Assembly (NCBI GenBank): GCA_009602725.1
Contig: WELB01000125.1
Span: 192,424 to 218,759 of the forward strand
Direction: 5' to 3'
DNA length: 26,336 bases
From: Spirogloea muscicola
Lineage: Eukaryota > Streptophyta > Zygnematophyceae > Spirogloeales > Spirogloeaceae
Under the pieces are notes generated by a model, which saw only the letters and a list, made by a program, of their open reading frames with translations, did not search any database and was not told the origin of the DNA. How positions within the stretch are numbered: the stretch's first letter is position 1; each line of letters starts with the position of its first letter. Positions 1-10,445 of the stretch are shown piece by piece. The position numbers and the translations under genes are program-made.

Positions 1-236
1 GGCCTGTTTGCAGCGTGCTCAGGCTAGTGCCTTGCACCAGAAAGCTGGGCGAGCTCTAGTAGGTGGCAGAAGGGCTCCGTTCCTGGCATCTAGTATTCAT
101 GCATCGAGTAGTGACCTTTATGTTTTGACCCGTGGTTATTGAGCGGGTCAATCTGCTGTAGGTTATGTAGATTTTTAGATGTGCTTGCCTTTGTGCCTGG
201 CCATTTGGCCTATACACGATCTCTTTCCTTCCGCCC
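1..236 (+). repeat. repeat C, copy 1 (cut by left window edge)
   Basis: This stretch aligns along its length with 14585-14810 and 15838-16045. Shared blocks include TTGCACCAGAAAGCTGG, GGTGGCA, a GTGACCTTTATG-type block, TGACCCGTGGTTATTGAGC, and GTGCTTGCCTTTG followed by TGGCCA. I see no coding potential. At the 14.6 kb copy it interrupts a recognisable promoter, so it behaves as an inserted mobile or dispersed element. It has no obvious tRNA-type A/B boxes and no terminal inverted repeat that I can see. Confidence 0.75.
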
Positions 237-838
237 TTCCAACATGGTGCCTCGATGTGGGCATCATGGCCGTCCGATCAATTTAAATGTTGGAGCGACT
301 GTCGTTGTCTGAGTAGCCAGTATCAATAAAACTAAACAATGGCAAAAATAAGAGGCTTAGGGCTGCCTACAGCGACGGTGGGTGAGAGGCCAGCCAATAC
401 ATATTCAACTTGATTTCGGTCGAGCAGCCGAGGCAGCAAAGGGGCTCAAGCAAGACCGTCCTTGCACTAGAGAATAAGGGGGTGGGCCTCTGTGCAGTAT
501 GTATCTGAAAGAAAGTACTGAGCAATTTCGGAGCAGTTTCATTTTGGCTGCAGGTAATAGTGCTTATCACAAACTCACGTGGAGTGAGGTCCTTTCAAGC
601 TAGAAATGCTTGTTATGGGGGCACTAGAATGTTTGGAGCGCATGCTCATAAGGTCATAGCCTCCAAGTGCCGTACATGATGGACAGGCTAATGGGCTCAT
701 GAGATGGCTTCAACTGTCCTCATAAGCCACCAGTAAGTCGGGGTCACAACCTCAGGTGGTTGTGAGAACCCCCATGTTGCAGGTACCACAGTTAAGGTTC
801 AGTAATTAGCATTCTATACAGGCAATCTAAGATCGACT
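237..838. other. 3' flank of the USP-kinase gene, no gene seen
   Basis: This holds the kinase 3' UTR next to 839 and then ordinary, lower-GC sequence up to repeat C. The open frames are short, lack coding features, and match nothing else in the window. I cannot place the polyadenylation site. Confidence 0.5.
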
Positions 839-3800
839 TTAACGTTCTAGCGTAACCGGGCCGGCGCCGCGGCGTGCCTCAGCAGGCGCCCACCACCGCG
901 TGCGCCCTCGCTCCTCGGCAGCCGTGATATCCTCCTCCGAAGACGAGTCGTTGTCTGAGTCCTGCATTGCTGGTGGCAATGCCTTCGCTGGTGCTGCTGC
1001 ATGGCGACCCACCATATTCTGGCCCCAGGAGGCGACCTCGGCGCCAGCATCCTCTGACAGCAACTGCAAGTGATGCAGCATTGCTGGCCCGTTGCTTTGG
1101 CTCTTCACCAGCTTGGGGGCCCTGCTCTTAGAGTCAGTGGAGGCAGCGCCAGCGCCGGCAGAGCCCCGGTACTGCATGCTCCGGGTAGACCTGTGCAGCT
1201 TCGGCTGCGGATCCTCCAGCATCCGGACAACCTGCAGAGAAAGACATCACCAGGACCACCATCAACTTGAATAAGTAAAAGCGGGCAAGCATGTTCAAAA
1301 GGACGCAGCCTTCAGCAATGAAGACAGCATGAAGACTGTAAGTACATAAAGGAGGAATGAATTCACAATATCATGGATGGGTGTAGACCAGGACCAGAGG
1401 ACGAGAAAGGTTGGTGTGTGCACCTGTGTCATGGTGGGCCGATTGCCAGGCGCAGAGTCCACGCAAAGCTCCGCCGCTTTGACCATGCGCTTCAGCTGAA
1501 CGTGATCAAACTGGCCCTCAAGCCTCGCATCGACAAGCAGCTCATAGTGCCCAAAGGCAATCACTGGCAGCGCCTGCATGTGGCAACAGGTTGTGTTTGG
1601 CGGCAATTTCAACACACGTGAGATACGCCTTTATTCTTGTAAAGTGTACTTAAGCTATGCATGCTGCAACTGTGGGAAGAAGGACAAGGTCCAATCTGCG
1701 GCACCTTCCACATGAATGGGGCTACTTGCGAGAGCTGCTACATGCAAGTAACTAAGAGTACACGCACCCACGAGACGAGGCTGCGTGAGATGTGCGAGCA
1801 GTTGTACGATCCCACTGGGAGCTTTCCGCTGATGAGCTCCAGGAGCACCACCCCAAAGGCGTACACATCCGCCTTCTCATCCACCTCACCGCTCAAGTAG
1901 CACTCGGGCGCAATGTACCTGGCCAACATGACCGCAAAGAGGCGCTACCTCCAGTGCTGAGAAGCTGTGAAGCAGGGAAGGCGAAGCATCATCTGATTCG
2001 GACTTATAGAGGACCTGCAGCTTTTATGCTGCACAGTGACATGGAAGAGCTTCTGTGGTCTGACGTACCTGAGTCAAGAATAGGCAGCAGCAGCACCGTC
2101 CATTTGCCATCAAACAGAGAGCCAAGGCTCAAAGATACATGGTGTCAGTGGTCCTGCTTCTCACATCCTCTACCTCTTGCTCGGAATGAGTTAGCTCTTA
2201 CTTCACAGCAGCCAGCATGAGATCAACAATTTGACCGACTGACTACTTAAGATCTCCAAAATGGATGCTTGAGAGTGGTCTGTACAACTCTGATCAGGAT
2301 ACCAAGGATAAAGCAAGCTGTGCTCATGCAAATATTGTCTCGGGTCGCCTGCAAGAGGCTCAAAATGAGCCCAATTCAAAAGTAGCATCAGGATGGCCAC
2401 ATACCCAACAGTGCCGGCGAATGTCTCTGCCCGCTCGAGCAGGTCCACTGCTGCGCCGTGCCATCTTGCGAGCCCGAATTCAGCAACCTGCAGGCAGTAG
2501 GAAGATTGCCAGGGACCACTCAATAACCAGACGGGCCTGCCTTCTCAAGGCAGCACAAGCAAAACACCACAGAAGCATATAATGACAACAAGAGCTGACC
2601 TGCGCCTCCAGCCGGTCTGTGAGGAGAACGTTGGCAGATTTTACGTCGCAATGGATTATAGCCGGGTCGCAGTTCTCATGCAGGTAGCGGAGCCCTTCGG
2701 CGGCTCCCAGTGCCACCTTGTGCCGAGTGCTCCATCCCAGGGGCCTCTCGCAACCTGCACATGAAGATGGTGTGGCAACAAAAGGTCGCACTTGCAGGAA
2801 GTCAGCCCAACCATAATATCTGGGGCTCAATGAGGCAATGGGTGCATTGCATGAAGACAGCTCAAATGGAAGGATGCTGCTATCATGCAGTAGCACTTTG
2901 AGCAACAAGCAAGCCCGCCAATGTTGTCACACCAGGTATAAGTGTCAGTAAGCAGGCCGCAAGGAGCCAGGAACTACTAATGCAACAATCAGCAGGGATT
3001 ACGTATAGTTGATGCTCCTACCATGCAGATTGTCGTAGAGGGAGCCGCGGGAGAAGAGGTCGAAGACGAGCGAGCAGTGGCTGCGGTCGAGGCAGTACCC
3101 TCGAAGGTGCACCAGGTTCTTGTGCCGTACCCGGCTAAAGACCTCCACCTCTGTCATGATCTGCTTCACACTCCCGACAGCCATCTTACCCATTCGCTTG
3201 ACTGGCAAGGCAACACACAGAACGTGGGCAGGACAAACTGTTAGCGTCTGTAGTATCCTGTCCGTGTACAAATCCTGTCTGTGTCCAACTGTTTTCAGCA
3301 GTCATATGCACACAGCTCGATGTACTTGAGTAGCTAGATACAGCAAGTTACGAGATTCAATGGCTAAGCGTCTACCTGCAACTGGGCCATCTCCTGGCAA
3401 GGTGCCTTTGTAGACATTACCACAGCCTCCTGTCCCAAGCAGGTTGGACGAAGCAAAGTCATCAGTGGCCTCAATGAGCTGCTCAAGGCTGTACTCCCGC
3501 GTTGACAGGACAGTCTTGCAGGCCTCAAGCTCCTTAATCAGGCTCAATTGTAGCTGATTCTGCAAAGTGTGTCATACAAGGGTCAGATTAGCTCGGTAGG
3601 AAACCTTGACCTCTCAATCATCCGTCATGTTGTAGCTGTAGCATTTTGTCAGAGACAAGAGCAGTGCCGATGGCTAATATATCGACTATCAATTGAGAAT
3701 ATACAAGAGCTTCTGATTTTGGTTCTAGCTCAAACTTTCCAGTGCGGCATCTCTGCACGCTACATGGACCTTCATTGAAAAGCTGCAGCTCTGTATGAAA

Positions 3801-6800
3801 GGCAGCATAAAGTGGACAATGAGAGCCTGAGCCACTACCGTGCAACTCCCAGTGTTGGCTGCACTCCTGCTGTTGATGGGCTTTGCTTGATCCAAGCCAG
3901 TGTAGGAGACATCCTCAGTGTCAGCAGAGCCTGTCTCAAGAAGGACAGGCTTGAGGAGGCGCTCATGCTAGCAGTATTTCCAGCAAATTGGCTGTCTGCA
4001 GTCAAATGTGGCATTTGAAACCCCCCATTTATCTGTTAAACTCAAGACTAAGGCATCTGACTGGTGGCTGTCACATGGAAATGCACAGATGTCATGTGCA
4101 ACTGACTAGAAGCTGACCAAATCATGCTGAATTCCGCTGAAGACATGGCTGCAGCATGCCTACAGTGCTTGGAGCTTCATGCAGCTTCTTGTAAAGCACA
4201 ACTAGACTTCATTCACAGCTGAAATATTGATATTGACAAATAACTGCCTTACCACTTGATGCGGCTGAAGGAGTTGAGCACAGTGAGCCGCATGAAGTCG
4301 TATCTGGCATCAATAGTAATCCAGAGTCCATTTCAGCTCACTCCAAGTATCATGTATTTGAAAATTACTCTAAGGTGCAACTTTGCATGACACTTGGAAG
4401 CAGGGAAGGCCGGGGAAAACATCTTCCTAACCAAAGGGACCCAAATGCTTACGTGCATTCTCTTTGCATTGTTGCTCTTTTTCAATCTAAGTCAGACTGT
4501 AACATTTCTGTAGCATTGCAATGCTAATGTAGTACCTGTTTCATCCAGAGACAGCCGCGCTCCAGGTTTTGATGAGCACGTTGATGTGGGTGAACGCCCA
4601 TCTTCACTATCTGAACCTGCGAGTGCAAATGCTCAGACCTGAATTGTCGATCTCTCCAAATACTTGATACACAGGACGTGATAGTAGCAGCTGAGAGAGT
4701 AAAGAAAGGCGACACCATGTGCATGCATGGGCAGCTCTGAGGTTGGCAATCCTTACCAGAGGACCAGTCTCCGAGCACGGTGCGAGGTGAATGTCCTCCA
4801 ACTTCTGGTTTTGATGAGCTGTTTGACTTGAATTCTTGCAGTGCCGCTCCGCCATGCCCTGTGAGCTCGGCATCTGTGCAGGCAGGAGAGGGTGCATCAT
4901 TAGCCCATGGTGATGGGTGGATGCACTACTTTAGTTGCTTGTGTCAAATTTGGAGGATGGGTTGTGAGCAAGCTCAACAGTTGTTGGGGACAGTAGAGCC
5001 TATGACCAACCTGATGACCGAGCAGCCACGGCCTCTGATGCTCTGGACACGGGCAGCCTTGGCGGCGCTCTGCTTCGATAAGGAACCACAGCAGGGGCAG
5101 CAGCCCCATCCTCCACATCTGAGGCCCTCTCAGCTGACAAATCAGCTGAGACGCCCTGCGACGTGCCTAACGATCGTCTCATGAGCTCAGCTTGAAGGAA
5201 GTCATCATCGTCCTTTTCGAGCGCTGCCGGTGCGGTCCACCTCATGAGCGCGCCTGAAAAAGAACCCCAGTAATCATCGTCATAAGATGAAGAAGCTCAA
5301 CGTAAGTGAACTTTTCCACGAATCTAAGCAGTAGACCAACTAAGTGCGTGATACTTGCCTCCTTAAAGAGTCCTTTTAGGCTTTTTTTTTTAGGCATGTA
5401 GCTACCATGGAAATGGGGACTATATATCTCCTCAGAAACAAACCCCAAAGCAGCTCCAACTTTGGCAACTCCATCCTCAACTACGCTGTGCGGCTTTGAG
5501 AGAATCCTATTAGACAAGCTCTCAGTAGTTACCAGGGCTGTAGTAAGCAACTTCGTTGCCCTGAAAGACGACCACAGTACATTGAGGTGGAACGTTGCCA
5601 ACAAGGAAGCGGGTGCTTTCATCCATACTCCTGTGCACAAGAAGTAAGCAATAAAATCAATAGAAGTTTGCACCAACTTTTCTCATAAGGAACCAGGCTG
5701 GAGTCAATCTGGCCGAAGTAGCTGCCCAGAGCGAAGCTGCTGCTAGATGTATCAAGTCTACAGCAAAGGTATGGCTGCAGTTGAGTTGAGTCAACCATGT
5801 TACGCTCCTACTCACTTGCTGACTTCCAGAAAATCATTTCTACGTAAGTCATATTTCAGCTAATTGAGGGTCTGGGCTAGTCATACTCTGCCAAATTCGC
5901 CTTGCAGCTGGCGCCCACGATGACATGTGTGGCGTGCAGCACGCGAGCCTTCTCTGCGAGCGTGCTACAGGCGCAGGCCCCTGTCCGCACCATGACGTGC
6001 ACCTTCACCTGGAGCAACCGTGCAGCCAGCGGGCAAAAATGATGAGAGACAGACAGTGCAAACAAAGCAGACAATGCAAAGCAGGACTCCTGGGCTGGCA
6101 AGATTGGGGTCAAAGAGAAGCTCGCTGCGGGCCTGTGGACAAAATTCTGTAAGGCTGATAGCTCAATCAGAAGGTGTCCATGATTGTGAGATTCCAACTC
6201 GTGATCGAGCATAAATTTGTAATCAGTGGAGCCATTCAGATTATGACCTACAATTTGCCAAGTCAGTCAGAGGAGGCAAACCACCATTTGACTTGTGGCA
6301 ATTACTGTGATTACTGATAGAAGATGATCTGTTACACAGTAATTGAGGGTGGACAGGGAGGGTGGTATAATTAGATACAACAAAAGGAGAAGTAGGATCC
6401 AACCTTTCTCTTCTCGCTGGCCTCAACGGCGGCAGTCAGAAGCCGGCGGCACCCCAGCTCCAAACCGCGTACGTATGGACCCTTGGCGGCGCTGGGCACG
6501 TCGCCAGTCGGTGTTGCTGCCGCAAGCACAGAGTCAGGAACATCGGTAAGCTCACGTCACTGATTGCATAGCCTTGCCGAGGCACAGTGCATCAGAAAGG
6601 TGACAAGCTTGTCGTCAACATCGTCTGACTTCGTTAGCGATGCATCGGAGGTTGGTGCTTACGTGGTGGCGGCGGTGCACGCTCGGCGACGTGCAGCGCA
6701 AGCACGGCGTCGCCAGGGCGCGCCAGGAGCCGCAGCACGGTGCCCACCAGCTCTGCCGCCTCCCCAGGAAACCCAACAGTCTGCCCGCCGCTCTCCGTGC

Positions 6801-6968
6801 TCTGCGCGGTGGAGCAGGGCGGCCATTAGATCCAAGACCAGCATTGGCGCAAGCTGGCGTTTCTCCTCCAGAGTGGATAGGCACTCGGTGCACGGCAGCC
6901 GTGGCGCCATTGCTTACCTTGATGCCGATGAGGAACCTGCGGGGAGCCAGCGCCGGCCTCTCTGCCAT
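839..6968 (-). CDS. USP-domain receptor-like cytoplasmic kinase (RLCK VI-like), 17 exons, 800 aa
   Basis: Exons (minus strand, 5' to 3'): 6968-6918, 6801-6663, 6516-6404, 6008-5887, 5630-5533, 5253-5011, 4873-4757, 4616-4536, 4303-4253, 3930-3839, 3559-3376, 3201-3022, 2754-2600, 2487-2405, 1918-1768, 1573-1424, 1231-839. All introns are GT-AG, phases match throughout, and the sum is 2403 nt ending in TAA. The start ATG lies in ACCATGG. Residues ~12-175 form a universal-stress-protein fold: RFLIGIK strand, [38 protein letters not shown]. Residues ~176-390 are a Ser-rich linker. The kinase domain (~392-675) has a GTGGCGNV loop (411-418), VAVK with Lys432, Glu448, HCDVKSAN (525-532), EFG (545-547) and YIAPE (571-575), then [15 protein letters not shown] and an acidic Ser tail. 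No signal peptide or membrane segment is seen, so it is probably cytoplasmic. USP plus kinase without U-box is the plant RLCK VI layout. HCD and EFG are atypical, so activity is uncertain. Least certain joins are the short linker exons at 4616-3839. Confidence 0.92.
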
Positions 6969-7150
6969 GGTGTCTGCGCACGCCAGAGCTGGCAAGAACG
7001 TCAGCTCACGGGCACGGCTGAGCATGTGGCAGCCGAGAAGAGCTCCATCTATCAATGGTGCTGGTGCGCTTGCTTGCCGGCTCGCCTCCACCATTGCTGC
7101 CAGCTCAACATTTCTAACTCCCTCCCTCCTCCATTGACCTTCCTGTGTCG

Positions 7151-7201
7151 CGTCCCCCCACCCCCCCCCCCCCCNTCGTCCCCCCCCCCCCCCCCCCCCC
7201 C
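7151..7201. repeat. poly-C tract with an unresolved base
   Basis: Nearly uninterrupted cytosines run from 7154 to 7201, with one N at 7175 followed by TCGT. The true length is probably uncertain because homopolymers are hard to sequence. It lies in the 5' flank, or in intron 1 if the upstream exon is real, of the kinase gene. It destroys the meaning of any long plus-strand frame read across it. Confidence 0.9.
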
Positions 7202-7492
7202 TTTTCTAGACTCTCATTGTGCTCTCCCTGTCTCTCTTCTCCCCTTGCTTTCTCCTTCACAGACCTTTCTCATCCACTGTCTCACGAAAATAGCTCTCCG
7301 TGCTTCTGCTAATACACAGTCCAGTGGCCATGCTACCCAACATCGACGATGGCTATGGCTGCGGCTTGAGGCGCTCGCCCACCCAGGCAGATGGTCCAGG
7401 CCAGAGCTCGACGGGGAGCCATGCGGCAAGGTAAGCTACTCGGCATGAGGGCATTGCTGTGAACCGCATCGGTGGTGGGATCGCAGACTCAC

Positions 7493-7532
7493 CGGCAGCG
7501 TTCCGCGACGAGCCACCGTCGACGGCTCTCAT
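7493..7532 (-). other. possible additional 5' coding exon of the USP-kinase gene
   Basis: On the minus strand an ATG at 7532-7530 opens 13 codons plus one base, then meets a consensus GTGAGT donor at 7492. A pyrimidine-containing acceptor (TTGCCAG) at 6989 would join it in the correct phase to 6988-6918. That adds about 20 residues before the Met used in the main model, giving 820 aa. The intron would be about 500 bp and would contain the poly-C tract. Plant USP-kinases commonly have a short Gly/Ser-rich leader before the first USP strand, which fits this one. Without a transcript I cannot decide between the two starts. Confidence 0.4.
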
Positions 7533-7949
7533 CGTGCCTCCAGCTCGCTGTCGCCCAGCCTTCGCTTCAGCGCTGAGGGCTCTATGCAGCTCCACCCAGA
7601 GCAGACGGCTCCCTCCTTCCAAATCACGCCCCACTGTTCGTGACCCACCAGTGCCGCCACGCCTAGCCCAGCTAAACGCCTCCTGCCCCGCGGAGGCCTC
7701 GTGGCTGCCGCAAGTGGGGTGGAGGCCGCCGGCTGAAAGGCAGCAGTCACCAGCTCTCGCCTCCGGCTGCCAGCGGCCGAAGACGAGGAGCTGGGCTTGC
7801 GATGCTGGCTGCACGCTGCGGCGGCCGCAAGCTCAAAAGCCCTGTCTCGCTCGGCTGCGGCTCTGGGGACTCCGCTGCGGCGCTTGAGCGATGGCGGTTG
7901 TGAGCTCGGCCCGACTGCTGGCCAGGAGGGGGCCCGCAGGGGGGCCCTG

Positions 7950-8130
7950 CCTCCCCCGGCCTCCCTCCTCCCCTCCCTCCCCCTCGCGGGGGAAGGGAGC
8001 TCCTCCCCCCGGGGAGAGGAGGGAGGGAGGAAGGAGGGGGGGGGCCCTCCCTCCCCTCCCTCCCTCCTCCCCCCGGGGAGAAGAGCTTCCTTCCCCCGGG
8101 GAGAGGAGGGGGGGAGGAGGGGGGGAGGAC
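7950..8130. repeat. GC-rich block with repeated CCCCGGGG palindromes
   Basis: A CTCCCCCCGGGGAGAGGAGG-like unit occurs at about 8002-8023, 8066-8083 and 8089-8110, within alternating runs of CCCTCC and GGGAGG. The run of GGAGGG repeats near 8013-8045 and the CCCTCC runs near 8046-8070 could form G-quadruplexes on opposite strands. All six frames are long here because AT-rich stop codons are rare, so I call no gene. It is about 0.5 kb upstream of the possible 5' kinase exon. Confidence 0.7.
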
Positions 8131-8168
8131 GTCCCGGACGTCCCTGGGCAGGGGGCGTGCCGCCGCCG

Positions 8169-8288
8169 CACGTGCCTGAGATCCCCCCCCCGGCCGCACG
8201 TGCCCCCTTGGCCGGCCGCTGCGCGCCGAGCCCGCCACGTGCCGTACCGTACGGCCGCGGCGGCGGCCCCCGACCCATTCGGCACGTG
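8169..8288. promoter_or_regulatory. cluster of four CACGTG (G-box core) sites
   Basis: CACGTG hexamers sit at 8169-8174, 8197-8202, 8236-8241 and 8283-8288. In plants CACGTG is bound by bZIP and bHLH factors; ABA- and light-responsive promoters often carry clustered copies. The cluster is upstream of the minus-strand USP-kinase gene, about 640-760 bp before the possible 5' exon. It could be a distal promoter or enhancer for it. The same core is the anchor of the small-ORF promoters further right. Function is inferred only. Confidence 0.5.
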
Positions 8289-9841
8289 CGCCCCGGGTTC
8301 GGGCGCAGGGGCATGTGTAGCCGTCGATGTAAGAAGATCTAAAGGTCAATGAGTGAGGCGACGTCGCTCCGGCGGCGGTGGCGGCTGGCGGCGGCCCATC
8401 GTCGAGACGTGCTGGGGCGCAGTCACAAGTGACGACGTGCCCTTCAGAAACCGACGGTGCTACTGCTGGGCTAGAGGAGACTGTGCAGGGACCGTCAGTA
8501 ATCTCTACGTCCCCAGCTGTGGGCTGGCTTCTCTCTGCCCTCGCCCCTTCGCCCTTGAAAGCTCTTCGTTTCCGCAAGCAGCTCTTCTTATACGGCAATG
8601 GCTGTGCGAGGCCAGCCCAAAGGGAATCGCGAGGTCTCGATGCGTACTGGTACTTGTACAGTATACTGGCTTGCTCTGGCCTTCTCTCGTTTCATGCGCA
8701 CCGCGCGCCTTCTCTCTTCGAACAATCATCAATCTTTGTGGGGTGGCTTTTCTCAGCCCTCGCGCCCTTCCGAAGTGCTGCTTCTTCTGCTGAGTAGGGC
8801 TCACTAGCAGGCACCCTTAGTGATCTCTACGCTTTCCGGCTCTTCTGGACCTTGTTCATACTTGTGGGCTGGCCTTTCACAGCCTTCGCCGCCGTTGGAA
8901 AGCTACACTTTCTTGCTGCTAATTGATTTTGCGCAATTCTTCTACTAATGATCACGGAGAAGAAGCACTCCTCAAGTGAAAAGGCGCGCGGTGCGCATAG
9001 CAAGGACTTTATCTAGGTAGGTCAAGAGAATGAGTGGCAGCAAGTACTTCAAGCCGAGGCATATGCGAAGCGTTTCTCACGTTTCTCACGTCCCAACCAA
9101 CTCCGCATTATGCCCACCAATTTCTAAGTAGGAAGAAGTACGACAGCAATCAAATTGGGGGGCTCACTCGAGCAATTACACATTCAGGCAAAGGCTAGTG
9201 GAATTAGCGGGGCTTCACAAAGCGGATCCGTATGCTAAGGAGGGTTAAGGTTGAAAGAAGCAGCCCTTTCAAGGTGTTGAAGGCTGAGAAATGCCAACGG
9301 GCCAGAAAATACTGCATATACAAATAAGAAAGAGGACAACTGCCTGAGGGGGCGAGGGATGTGAAGTTCTTTGTTGCTTGCTTAATTGTCTGCATCAGCA
9401 CTTTCCGGCCCTTTGAACCTTGTTCATCCTTTTTGGAGAAAGGAAGCTCTCTCAAAGTGGGCAAGCGTTGTGAAAATCCAGCTCAACAATCAAGGACAAG
9501 GCCCAAATAAAATTTAGAAAAGTCTGAAAGGGCCGGAAAGCATAAGACTAGTGAAACTACTCTCCTTGACTTCCTCTATCCACTCTGTCTCAATGTGTCG
9601 AAAGTGCTCGCCCGTAGAGAAGAGGGGCTGGCAAAGCCAGCCCAAAAAGAATTGACAATATCCAAAGCCAAAAGATGAAAAGATGCCGAAAAGGACTACA
9701 CTACAAAGCAAAAGACAATGCAGAGGGAGTATCCACGAGTGAGCAACCGCAATTCAGAAGCAGGAAAAGCGGCACTTTGCAGAGACCCTGAGGCAGCAGC
9801 CAGAGCGCGGCCAGCGCGCGCGTGGACCGCATGAGCCAAAG

Positions 9842-10010
9842 ATGGGGCACTGGGGCGCTCGGTGGCTTGAGCTACTTAACCAGCTCGCCCGCCACGCAAT
9901 CGACCGTCGCTTCCATGGTGAACCGGTAGACTTTCCTGCAGCCGGGTCGCTGGCGCAAGTGTATCGCATGCGCTTGGCCGTCTCGCTGCAGAGGTCCATG
10001 GCCCGTGCGC
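9842..10010 (+). repeat. gene-like fragment, left arm of an inverted pair
   Basis: On the plus strand, translation gives a W.ELL.QLA..AI.RR pattern followed by AAGSLAQVYRMRLAVSLQRS. A diverged copy lies in opposite orientation at 10260-10445. The motif recalls the A.SLAQVY segment of ABC1/UbiB atypical kinases. It is too short, and nothing around it supports that, so I make no functional call. It may be a captured exon. Confidence 0.4.
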
Positions 10011-10259
10011 TGCACCTTCGTGCCGGACGAGCCCTCGCTGCTGCCTCTGGCTCTGTCCAGGGGACCCACTTCCATGACCCTAGCCTCTCTGATTTGCGGC
10101 TTCTTAGCAGGGGTTACTGAGTGATTTGTAGCTGCTTTCTTTCTTTGTGTGCTTTGGTTTCTTAGCGCTTCCTCTGGCTTCCTCTGGCCCCCTTCTCGTT
10201 CTTTGTTCATTCTTTTTTGGGCTGGCTTGTCCAGCCCCTATCCTCAATGGGCGAGCCCT

Positions 10260-10445
10260 TTCTAAGAGCGCTGGAGCGAGACCGCCAGCCTCATTCGAAA
10301 TACCTGAGCGAGGGAGCCGGCACCTGAGCATTGAAGCCTGGCGAATCCGGCCGGCGCTCGATGGCCTGCCAGGCAAGCCGCTGCAGGAGATCCAACCAGC
10401 CGAAGGCCCCGTGAACGTCAATGGCGAGGGCCGCGAAGACATCGC
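10260..10445 (-). pseudogene. gene-like fragment, right arm of the inverted pair, frameshifted
   Basis: Read on the minus strand, this matches 9842-10010. One frame gives W.DLLQRLAWQAIERR; a shifted frame gives AGSLAQVFRMRLAVSLQRS before a stop. The conserved peptide is therefore split between two frames, which indicates decay. The arms are separated by about 250 bp. I do not recognise the source gene. Confidence 0.4.

Noticed and set aside
7331-7432. A plus-strand ATG exon ending in a GTAAGC donor
   Set aside because: It has a good donor and an open frame, but I found no matching downstream exon, and it lies in the 5' region of the minus-strand kinase.
6564-7448. A 294-residue plus-strand frame
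   Set aside because: It reads antisense through confirmed kinase exons and across the poly-C tract with an unresolved base.
7529-8598. Several 140-283 residue frames on both strands over the GC-rich block
   Set aside because: They overlap in most frames, are made of Pro/Gly/Arg runs, and are open because stop codons are rare in such GC-rich DNA. No domain, no splice-consistent model.
9842-10120. ABC1/UbiB atypical kinase fragment
   Set aside because: Only a short A.SLAQVY-like stretch matches; no other ABC1 motif is visible nearby. Kept as an unnamed fragment.
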